Positions 15,453-22,210 of a stretch of DNA of 40,812 bases are shown here, in pieces. Below the pieces are notes generated by a model, which was not told the origin of the DNA, searched no databases, and worked only from the letters and a program-made list of their open reading frames with translations. The translations under genes were made by a program, and so were the position numbers. The DNA comes from Deltaproteobacteria bacterium (lineage in GTDB: Bacteria > Desulfobacterota > BSN033 > UBA1163). The stretch lies in the NCBI GenBank assembly GCA_020059605.1, contig JAGVBT010000134.1, forward strand, positions 1-40,812, read 5' to 3'. Each line of letters begins with the position of its first letter. The first letter of the stretch is position 1.

Positions 15453-16130
15453 TCAGTCCTTCTTTACCTCACAGGCTACGCAGGGTTCCATATAGCACAT
15501 CATGTCATCGAATGAGTTCTTCTCAAGGCAGGGAGGGCTCAGATTGGCACACCCTCCGCAGATGGCCTTGTCAAGCTCCGTATAGGTGCATCGAAGCTCA
15601 CAGGCCGGGCAGACATACATGCAGGCCCCGCACAACCGGCAGGTCTCTGATTTCATGTCGAAGGGAGTGCCCAGGCTTCTTTTCTCTCCCCGGCCTCGAA
15701 AGCCGATTGCCTTGGCCGCCATCTGCTCTTCGCACATCCGGACACAGCGGCCGCAGAGGATACAATCCTCGAACTCCTGTTTAAACCGCTGTTGACGGAT
15801 GTCATGGGAGGAGGCCAGGTCCTGAATCGTTTTCGATTGGGGGCAGGAGGCGAGAAGAAGCTCCAGAATCATCTTGCGAGCTTTGACCACCCGCGAGGAG
15901 GCGGTGCGAACCTGAAGGCCCTCTTCCACCGGATAGGTGCAGGAGGTCACCAGCTTTGCATTCGCTCCCTGGCCGATCTCCACCACGCAGAGACGGCAGG
16001 CTCCGTAGGGGGAGAGTCCATCCATGTGGCAGAGTGTGGGGATAGGGAAGCCGTAGAACCTTGAGGCTTCCAGAAGCGTTGTTCCTTCCTCCATCGAAAC
16101 TTCTAAGCCATTGATGGTTAATGAAATCAT
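15453..16130 (-). CDS. HoxU/NuoG N-terminal-like iron-sulfur protein (2Fe-2S plus 2[4Fe-4S])
   Basis: A 225-residue protein equivalent to the N-terminal part of NuoG, HndD or HydA. A plant-type [2Fe-2S] domain has Cys34, Cys45, Cys48 and Cys64 (LCHMDGLSPYGACRLC). Then two [4Fe-4S] motifs follow: Cys123-126-129-133 (CILCGRCVRMC) and Cys164-167-170-174 (CRLCGACMYVC). A C-terminal tail (175-225) holds eight more cysteines, at 177, 181, 191, 194, 201, 212, 217 and 220, unlike standard HoxU. There is no H-cluster domain and no molybdopterin domain. ATG overlaps the end of the upstream NuoF-GltD gene by 4 bases, so the two are probably translated together. It likely passes electrons from NuoF flavin to an unknown partner. 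Confidence 0.87.
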   Translation of the reverse strand: MISLTINGLEVSMEEGTTLLEASRFYGFPIPTLCHMDGLSPYGACRLCVVEIGQGANAKLVTSCTYPVEEGLQVRTASSRVVKARKMILELLLASCPQSKTIQDLASSHDIRQQRFKQEFEDCILCGRCVRMCEEQMAAKAIGFRGRGEKRSLGTPFDMKSETCRLCGACMYVCPACELRCTYTELDKAICGGCANLSPPCLEKNSFDDMMCYMEPCVACEVKKD

Positions 16131-19100
16131 GCTGTTTTCGCTCCCCGATCTTCATTCTTAATTTCAACTTTCTTCTGTTCAGTGAATTCCAGATCACACC
16201 TCAGGCATCGCTTTGCTTCGCGAATCGCCTCTTCAACGGAAAGGGCTTGGGCAACCTCATGGAAGTTCCGCCTTCTCAATTCCACAGGAAGGAGGGGACT
16301 CTGGACCTTTTGAGATTCCATCAGTTCTTTTTCCCCCATCTTGAATGGCTCGACATAAAATTCAGGCAAGTTTATTTCTGGAGGTATCCTTAGCGGTTCC
16401 CCCTGGAGATAACGGTCTATGACTTTTGCCGCTTTTTTTCCTGTGGCAATCGCGTCAACCACGGTATTAGGACCTGTGGATACGTCTCCTCCTGCAAAAA
16501 CCCCCAAGAGATTCGTTGAGAATGTTTCCGGATCCTTTTGATATATCCTTCCTTCACGGATCTCAATCCCCATGGAGGCCAGACCTGCAACATCTGGTTC
16601 TTCCCCGATAGCAACAATTAATGTGTCTAAAGGTAAAATGAATTCCGAGCCCGAAATCGGCCGAGGGGTTCTCCTGCCGGTTTGATCCCGTTCACCCAAA
16701 TCATTTCTGATGCATTCCACCCCGGCAACAACCCCATCTTTCGAGAGTATCCTTCGAGGAGAAACCAGCGTTTCGATTTTCACTCCTTCCTGAAGGGCCT
16801 CTTCGATCTCCTCTTTATAAGCAGGCATTTCCTCTCTTGTTCGCCGGTAAAGAATCGTTACCCGCTTGACCCCCTTTTGACGAAGGGCAACTCTTGCGGC
16901 ATCAATGGCAGAATTCCCTCCTCCGATAATCCCGACACGACCTCTCGAAAGATTTTCCCCCCTAAGATTAAAAGCCTTTAGAAACCGTATGCCCGAAAAA
17001 ACTCCCGGAAGGTTTTCTCCATCCATCTGGAGTCTTCGGCTTTTGTGAGCCCCTAAAGCGATGAAAATGGCCTTAAACCCATCTTGAAAGAGGTGTCCAA
17101 TTGTAAATTCTTTTCCCAAAGACATGTTCATCTTGAGGGTGATATTTTCATTTAACAGCGCTTCCACTTCCCTGTTCAATATTTGTCTGGGTAAACGATA
17201 GGCAGGGATGCCGCCCGTGAGCATCCCTCCCAATTGTTGCTCTGCCTCAAAAAGGGTAACTGGATAGCCCTTGATAGAAAGGGCATGAGCAGCGCTTAAC
17301 CCCGCTGGTCCTGATCCAACGACTGCTACCCGTTGCGTTTCTCCTTTCCCTTGCAAAACTCTTAGGGGTTGATAAAAGGGAGGTTTGGTTCGATCCGTTA
17401 TAAACCGTTTCAGGGCTCGGATGGCGATCGGTTGGCTCCCACTCATGCCTGATCGACACCTCTCTTCACAAGGGTGATGGCATACCCGTGCACAGACCGA
17501 AGGAAACGGATTGGGGTCCCGGATGACTCGATAGGCTTCTTGATATTCCCCCCGTTGGATATGGGCGACATAACGCCAGGCTTCCGTTCCCAGGGGGCAG
17601 GCGGTCTGGCATGGAGCGCCAACTAAATCCTTACAAACAAAGGCGTCACACCTCTTCTGTAGAATATGGCGTTCATACTCGTTACGATAGTAGTGGAGCG
17701 TGCTGAGAACCGGATTCGATGCTGTCTGCCCCAAGCCACAGAGAGTGGTGTCTTTTACAACATGGGCCAGCTCTTCGAGAAGCGATAAGTGATCGAGAGT
17801 TCCTTTTCCTCTGGAAATGTCGTCGAGGATTTCATACATGCGTTGTGTGCCTTTGCGACAGGTAAAACACTTGCCGCAGGACTCGCCTTTCAAGAAGTTC
17901 ATGAAATATTTCGCAACATCCACCATGCAGGTATTTTCGTCCATCACGATCATGCCACCTGAACCCATGATGGATCCTGCTTCTTTCAGACTCTCGTAGG
18001 AGATAGGCAGGTCAAACCTGGAGGCAGGGATGCACCCCCCGGAGGGGCCGCCTGTCTGCACGGCCTTAATTTTTGCTTTGCCGGAAGAGCCTCCTCCTAT
18101 CCCGTGGACGACCTCGCTGAGAGGAATCCCCATCGGGACCTCGATCAGCCCCGTATTTTTTACCTTGCCGACCAGGCTGAAAATCTTTGTACCGGAATTT
18201 CGCTCCGTGCCGATTTTTTTAAACCTCCGGGCATCGGTGTTCATAATGATCGGAACATTGGTCCAGGTCTCGACATTGTTAATGAGGGTAGGTTTGCCGT
18301 AGAGACCTTTCTTCACAGGGAAAGGAGGCCTCTGGATGGGTTCTCCCATCTTTCCCTCAATGGACTTGATCAAAGCCGTCTCCTCGCCGCATACGAAAGC
18401 GCCTGCTCCCCGGACGAGTCGAAGATCGAATGAGAATCCGGTCCCGAGGATATCCGAACCCAGCAGGCCGAGTTGATAAGTTTGACGAAGGGCGATGACG
18501 AGGTGTTTGATGGCAAGTGGGTATTCGTTGCGGACATAGAGTATGCCCTCGGTTGCCCCAGTTCCGAAGGCGCCGATGATCATTCCCTCGATGATGCTGT
18601 GAGGGGTTCCCTCGAGAAGGCTACGGTCCATGTAGGCACCCGGATCGCCCTCGTCGCCGTTGCATACAAGGAATTTACCATGGGCATTGGGTTGTCCGGC
18701 AAACATCTCCCACTTCAGACCTGTTGGAAACCCTGCCCCGCCACGACCACGAAGCCCGGAAGCTTTAATCTCCTCCACAACCCATCTGGGATCGCGTTTG
18801 GAAAGAACTCTGACCATGGCCTGGTATCCGCCATGCTCGATGTAGTCATAAATGCGGATCGGGTCCACTTTTTCGTTAAATCCAAGAAGGGTTCGGACCT
18901 GATTCTTGAAAAAAGGGATCTCATCCTGGATCTCATTCCTATTTCCGGTGGCCGGGTCCACGAAAAGGAGGTCCTCGACGAGCGCATCTGCGGTGACTGC
19001 GTCAACGATTCGGACCATATCCCTGGGATTTACCTTTGGATAAAAGGTTCTCCTGGGCTCCACAAGGACCGATGGTTCCATCTCGCAGAACCCGTGGCAG

Positions 19101-19300
19101 CCGGTGATCCGGAGGTAAACTCTTCCGGTCAGTTTCTTTCTCAGGATTTCCCGTTTGGCAATACGGATGAGGTCATTGGCACCGCTTGCCTGACCACAGG
19201 TACCAGCCGAGATGATGAGCGTTGGAATGGTCGGGTCTCTGCTGGCAACTATTCGTCTTTGAAGCGTCAGGAATTGGTCGATCGTTTTAAGGGATTCCAT
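16127..19300 (-). CDS. NuoF-GltD fusion: NADH dehydrogenase flavoprotein joined to an FAD-dependent GltD-type oxidoreductase
   Basis: A 1057-residue multidomain protein. Residues 30-110 are a thioredoxin-like [2Fe-2S] domain (TCGQASGAN with Cys35; TGCHGFCEMEP with Cys68 and Cys72). Residues 150-530 are NuoF: GRGGAGFPTG (185-194) for NADH and FMN binding, GDEGDPGAYMDR (215-226), CGEETALIKSIEG, and the [4Fe-4S] ligands Cys475, 478, 481 and 521. Residues 550-640 are the GltD/DPYD N-terminal cluster domain (Cys551, 556, 564, 568, 603, 607, 611, 615). From about 656 is the FAD/NAD(P)H domain, with GSGPAG (662-667), then GGGNSAIDAARVALR and GVFAGGDVSTGPNTVVDAIA. Such a protein could exchange electrons between NADH, NADPH and ferredoxin-like clusters, reminiscent of NfnB and HydB (inference). 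It starts 33 bases after the NuoE-like gene. Confidence 0.92.
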   Translation of the reverse strand: MESLKTIDQFLTLQRRIVASRDPTIPTLIISAGTCGQASGANDLIRIAKREILRKKLTGRVYLRITGCHGFCEMEPSVLVEPRRTFYPKVNPRDMVRIVDAVTADALVEDLLFVDPATGNRNEIQDEIPFFKNQVRTLLGFNEKVDPIRIYDYIEHGGYQAMVRVLSKRDPRWVVEEIKASGLRGRGGAGFPTGLKWEMFAGQPNAHGKFLVCNGDEGDPGAYMDRSLLEGTPHSIIEGMIIGAFGTGATEGILYVRNEYPLAIKHLVIALRQTYQLGLLGSDILGTGFSFDLRLVRGAGAFVCGEETALIKSIEGKMGEPIQRPPFPVKKGLYGKPTLINNVETWTNVPIIMNTDARRFKKIGTERNSGTKIFSLVGKVKNTGLIEVPMGIPLSEVVHGIGGGSSGKAKIKAVQTGGPSGGCIPASRFDLPISYESLKEAGSIMGSGGMIVMDENTCMVDVAKYFMNFLKGESCGKCFTCRKGTQRMYEILDDISRGKGTLDHLSLLEELAHVVKDTTLCGLGQTASNPVLSTLHYYRNEYERHILQKRCDAFVCKDLVGAPCQTACPLGTEAWRYVAHIQRGEYQEAYRVIRDPNPFPSVCARVCHHPCEERCRSGMSGSQPIAIRALKRFITDRTKPPFYQPLRVLQGKGETQRVAVVGSGPAGLSAAHALSIKGYPVTLFEAEQQLGGMLTGGIPAYRLPRQILNREVEALLNENITLKMNMSLGKEFTIGHLFQDGFKAIFIALGAHKSRRLQMDGENLPGVFSGIRFLKAFNLRGENLSRGRVGIIGGGNSAIDAARVALRQKGVKRVTILYRRTREEMPAYKEEIEEALQEGVKIETLVSPRRILSKDGVVAGVECIRNDLGERDQTGRRTPRPISGSEFILPLDTLIVAIGEEPDVAGLASMGIEIREGRIYQKDPETFSTNLLGVFAGGDVSTGPNTVVDAIATGKKAAKVIDRYLQGEPLRIPPEINLPEFYVEPFKMGEKELMESQKVQSPLLPVELRRRNFHEVAQALSVEEAIREAKRCLRCDLEFTEQKKVEIKNEDRGAKTA

Positions 19301-19333
19301 AGCTTTATGTTCCGGGTTAGAGATTTACACTTG

Positions 19334-20176
19334 TCAGGTCAGGTCCAGCCTATGACCTTTGCATCCCCGACGGGAGCATATCTGGATCATTCCTCCTTCC
19401 CCACGAACCAACATGGGGACCATGGGAGCGCCGCAGGTCATACACTCCGAGGCCCCGATCAACTCCGCATGACAGTGGGGACAGAAAAAGTTGGTTATAA
19501 CCCCATCCGGGATTTTGTATTCAGAGTCTACCGAGTAACTTCCGTAGAGACAGGAGAGCCTGACCCAGCCATGCTTGAATTCGAAGGAAACCGTCACCCG
19601 TATCGAAGGATAACCGTCAATATAGTGATGGCGATCCATCAGACTGTGATTGCAACGGGGACAGGCGACTTCTACCGGAAAGATTCGCTCATCCGTTTTA
19701 ATATCCACCCTGTCAAGGCCGGTCCTGGCCTTATGAATGATCTCCCTGACCTTAGGGGAAACGACATTCGAAAAATAGCGCCCATCGACGGTCACGATAG
19801 GTCCAAGGGCGCAGGCGCCGAGACAATTCACCGTCTCCAGGGTAATCTCCTTGTCTTTGGTGGTTTCTCCTGGTTTGATCTTCAGTTGACGCTCAAACTC
19901 CTCGGCAATCCGGAGGCCCCCACGGACATGGCAGGCCGTGCCGAGACAGATGGAGATGAGGTGTTTTCCCCTCGGCTTCAGACTGAAGGCTTTATAAAAG
20001 CTGGCAACGCCATAAATATCGACCAGGGAACGTCCGGTCTTTTCGGCCACGATCCTTAGCGCTTCCTCTGGCAGGTAACTGTATTGAGACTGGATGTCCT
20101 CCAGGATGGGGATGATCCCGGCCTTCTTTCCTCCTTCATGATGATCAATGATCTCTCTGATATGTTCCGGATTCAT
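19334..20176 (-). CDS. NuoE-like [2Fe-2S] subunit with C-terminal zinc-ribbon extension
   Basis: A 280-residue protein. Residues 1-155 match NuoE/HndA/HydC (about 160 residues): a helical N-terminus (IIPILEDIQSQYSYLPEEAL, IYGVASFYKAF) and the [2Fe-2S] ligands Cys77, Cys82, Cys118 and Cys122 (ICLGTAC and VNCLGAC). Residues 160-280 are an extra part with several metal-binding Cys pairs: Cys172/175 (CPRC), Cys232/235 (CPHC), Cys245/248 (CMTC) and Cys267/272. This looks like zinc ribbons wrapped around a beta-rich domain. The extension is not normal for NuoE and may dock the partner proteins. The gene lies between the small Cys protein and NuoF-GltD. Confidence 0.9.
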   Translation of the reverse strand: MNPEHIREIIDHHEGGKKAGIIPILEDIQSQYSYLPEEALRIVAEKTGRSLVDIYGVASFYKAFSLKPRGKHLISICLGTACHVRGGLRIAEEFERQLKIKPGETTKDKEITLETVNCLGACALGPIVTVDGRYFSNVVSPKVREIIHKARTGLDRVDIKTDERIFPVEVACPRCNHSLMDRHHYIDGYPSIRVTVSFEFKHGWVRLSCLYGSYSVDSEYKIPDGVITNFFCPHCHAELIGASECMTCGAPMVPMLVRGEGGMIQICSRRGCKGHRLDLT

Positions 20177-20181
20177 TTCTT

Positions 20182-20229
20182 TTAAGTGAAAAACTTAAGA
20201 ATCGATAAACGTAGCCTTTTATTATCGAT
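20182..20229. repeat. Two short perfect inverted repeats in the gap before the NuoE-like gene
   Basis: TTAAGT-gaaaa-ACTTAA (20182-20198) and ATCGATAA/TTATCGAT (20201-20229) stand side by side in the 91-base gap between the Cys-rich protein gene and the NuoE-like gene. Read on the minus strand, the first one falls just before the NuoE-like start codon at 20176 and could hide its ribosome site. No T-run follows on the transcribed strand, so termination is not obvious. Confidence 0.4.
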
Positions 20230-20267
20230 ACGGGCTTCGTTACCCTTACCGTTAAACTCTTATTTTC

Positions 20268-20615
20268 TTACCGGTACTCCTCACAATGCCACACTCCCCC
20301 TTCGGGTTTCGGATAGGTGCAGGTACTGAGGCTCTCGCAGTAAGCGCATAAACCTGTTGCAATCCCCAAACGTTGAGTGTAGGGAGTTGGGCCTGAGAAA
20401 CGATTCACAGAAGGGTTTTCTACCCCTTTCATCATCTGTTGCAGGGGTGGGGAGATTCCATCAAACTCATCGCACTGGAGAACGGGTCTTCCTGATTCTC
20501 TCGGATAGGTACAGGTCGGGGCGAGACTGCAGCATGAACATAGACCTTCATGTTTCTTCGTTTCTGTGAAGGGTTTTATCTTTATTACTTTCTGTTCAAA
20601 ATGGGTTTTCTTCAT
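20268..20615 (-). CDS. Small Cys-rich protein with tandem GLCxxC-TCTYP motif
   Basis: A 115-residue protein of unknown function with an internal duplication. Repeat 1 (24-51) has Cys26-x2-Cys29-x5-Cys35-TYP and a final Cys48 before DEF. Repeat 2 (88-114) has Cys90-x2-Cys93-x5-Cys99-TYP and Cys111 before EEY. Each repeat offers four cysteines at nearly equal spacing, enough for one metal or iron-sulfur site. The N-terminal 20 residues are basic. A strong ribosome site (AAAAGGAGGGGG) precedes the ATG, and a sigma-54-type promoter lies 41 bases upstream. It is the first gene of the redox operon, so it is probably a redox carrier or assembly factor for the NuoE/NuoF-GltD/HoxU set (inference). Confidence 0.75.
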   Translation of the reverse strand: MKKTHFEQKVIKIKPFTETKKHEGLCSCCSLAPTCTYPRESGRPVLQCDEFDGISPPLQQMMKGVENPSVNRFSGPTPYTQRLGIATGLCAYCESLSTCTYPKPEGGVWHCEEYR

Positions 20616-20655
20616 CCTGCCCCCTCCTTTTCGTCAAGAGATACCATATGGTTAA

Positions 20656-20671
20656 TGCAAACTATTGGCCA
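20656..20671 (-). promoter_or_regulatory. Candidate sigma-54 (-24/-12) promoter of the redox operon
   Basis: On the minus strand the 16-mer TGGCCAATAGTTTGCA carries GG and GC separated by exactly 10 bases and a perfect TTGCA at -12; the -24 half is TGGCCA against TGGCAC. Transcription would start near 20645, leaving a leader of about 30 bases with the ribosome site. A palindrome GCCAGC-GAA-GCTGGC (20668-20682) overlaps the -24 element. Further upstream ATCTA-TTTTT-TAGAT (about 20759-20775) is a possible activator site. An NtrC-type activator gene is directly upstream. Confidence 0.65.
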
Positions 20672-20794
20672 GCGAAGCTGGCAGGGTAAAAAAGGGGGAA
20701 GGGGTATTTGAAAGAGAATAAAAGATCAGTTAAAACAGGGAATTATCCATTGCATAGGGATCTATTTTTTAGATAGGGACAAATGAGGTCACAA

Positions 20795-20853
20795 AGAAAA
20801 AGAAGGTATGGACGGGGAGATTTGAACCGCCGGGGAGAAATTTCCCTGTCCAT
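20795..20853 (-). terminator. Long hairpin terminator after the sigma-54 regulator gene
   Basis: Arms 20838-20853 (ATGGACAGGGAAATTT on the minus strand) and 20808-20823 pair at 14 of 16 bases around a 14-base loop. The minus-strand sequence then runs CTTCTTTTTCTTT. The stop codon of the regulator gene is 7 bases before the stem. Its lower arm contains GGTTCAAATC, which mimics a tRNA T-arm. Confidence 0.6.
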
Positions 20854-20860
20854 GGGTGAA

Positions 20861-22210
20861 TCAGGCGGGTTTCTTCATTTTTTGTAGCTTTTCTCTAAGG
20901 GTTTTGCGGTCGATCCCGAGAATCTGAGCGGCGCGTGTCTTGTTGCCATCCACGCTTGCCAGGACATTACGGATATATTCGGCCTCCACTTCGGTGAGAG
21001 TTCGATGAAGTCCGGTCTCCCGCAAGGCGGAAAACCGCATCAGTGAAGGGAGGTCAGGGACGGCGATGAGATGGCCTTCCGTCATTAATACGAGCCGTTG
21101 GATCACATTCTCCAATTCTCTTATGTTTCCGGGCCAATGATAATGCTGAAGGATCTGCAGCGCTTCTTCAGAAAATTGGGGCTGGGACTTACCGGAATCT
21201 TCAGCGAACTTTGCTGCAAAATGGCGAATCAGAAGCAAGATGTCGTTTCCCCTTTCCCTTAAAGGAGGAAGGTCAATGGTGATGACATTGATCCGAAAGA
21301 AGAGGTCCTCACGAAAGGCCCCTTTTTTCACAAGATTGAAAAGATCCTTGTTGGTCGAGACAAGAATCCTTACATCCACCTTTCTCAGCCGACTTGACCC
21401 CACCATGCAAACTTCCTTTTCCTGGAGGACCCGGAGCAGTTTCACCTGCATGGAGAGACTGGTTTCGCTGATCTCATCGAGAAAGATGCTTCCCCCGTCA
21501 GCGGTCTGGAAGAAACCTGCCCTGGTTTCGATGGCTCCGGTAAAGGCGCCCTTGATGTGGCCGAAAAGTTCACTCTCCAGGAGCTCGTTCGGGATGGCTC
21601 CGCAGTTGACGGGGACAAACGGAGCCGAGGCCCTCGGGCTATTGTAATGGATTGCCCTTGCCGCCAATTCCTTTCCCGTGCCGCTTTCTCCGGCGATCAG
21701 AACCGTGGCCGAGGTGGATGCAACCTTTGCAATCGAATCTCTTACCCTTGCCATGGCCTCTGACTCGCCGATGAATCCATAAGGGGCTGAAGCCCTTCCT
21801 GGCGGAGGAGCCTTCGTGATCCTCCGGAGGCGGAGTTTACCAAGGGTTCGTCCTACGGCAGAAAGGAGCTCCTCATCCGTGAAGGGTTTGACAAGATACT
21901 CCTCGGCTCCCTTCTTCACCGCCTCCACCGCTCCCTCCACGCTGGGATAGCCCGTGATCATCATCACTTCCGTGTCTCTGAAGTTTTCGCGGACATGCCG
22001 GATGAGATCAAGACCGCTCACCTCCGGCATTTTGAAGTCCGTGATGACCAGATCCATGGGCGCCGTTTCAAGTATTTTGATGGCCTCAGCCGCATGCGAG
22101 GCAATGAAAGTCCGATACCCCTGGGAGGTCAGGTTTCTCTGGAGGACCTCCAATGTATCCGGGGTGTCATCTACGATGAGAATCCGTTCTTTTCTGTCTG
22201 AATCTGCCAT
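20861..22210 (-). CDS. Sigma-54-dependent response regulator (NtrC family)
   Basis: A 449-residue activator with the classic order: receiver domain (1-125; phospho-acceptor Asp58 in LVITDFKMP, Lys108 in LVKPF), AAA+ domain (about 145-385) with Walker A GESGTGKE (174-181), the sigma-54 contact loop GAFTGA (221-226), and a C-terminal Fis-type helix-turn-helix (NKTRAAQILGIDRKTLREKL). It would drive sigma-54 promoters upon phosphorylation by the kinase encoded immediately before it. Its own gene ends 190 bases before the candidate sigma-54 promoter of the redox operon, which makes that operon the most likely target (inference). Confidence 0.96.
   Translation of the reverse strand: MADSDRKERILIVDDTPDTLEVLQRNLTSQGYRTFIASHAAEAIKILETAPMDLVITDFKMPEVSGLDLIRHVRENFRDTEVMMITGYPSVEGAVEAVKKGAEEYLVKPFTDEELLSAVGRTLGKLRLRRITKAPPPGRASAPYGFIGESEAMARVRDSIAKVASTSATVLIAGESGTGKELAARAIHYNSPRASAPFVPVNCGAIPNELLESELFGHIKGAFTGAIETRAGFFQTADGGSIFLDEISETSLSMQVKLLRVLQEKEVCMVGSSRLRKVDVRILVSTNKDLFNLVKKGAFREDLFFRINVITIDLPPLRERGNDILLLIRHFAAKFAEDSGKSQPQFSEEALQILQHYHWPGNIRELENVIQRLVLMTEGHLIAVPDLPSLMRFSALRETGLHRTLTEVEAEYIRNVLASVDGNKTRAAQILGIDRKTLREKLQKMKKPA

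Noticed and set aside
18473..20059. A 528-codon plus-strand frame opposite the NuoF-GltD and NuoE-like genes.
   Set aside because: It is antisense to two clearly conserved proteins, and its translation has no family features; a by-product of codon bias.
20808..20840. tRNA 3' end or integration scar: GGTTCAAATC followed by CTCCCCGTCCATACC on the minus strand.
   Set aside because: No matching D-arm or anticodon arm lies upstream, and the bases form a 16-bp hairpin after the regulator stop with a T-rich tail, so a terminator explains it better.
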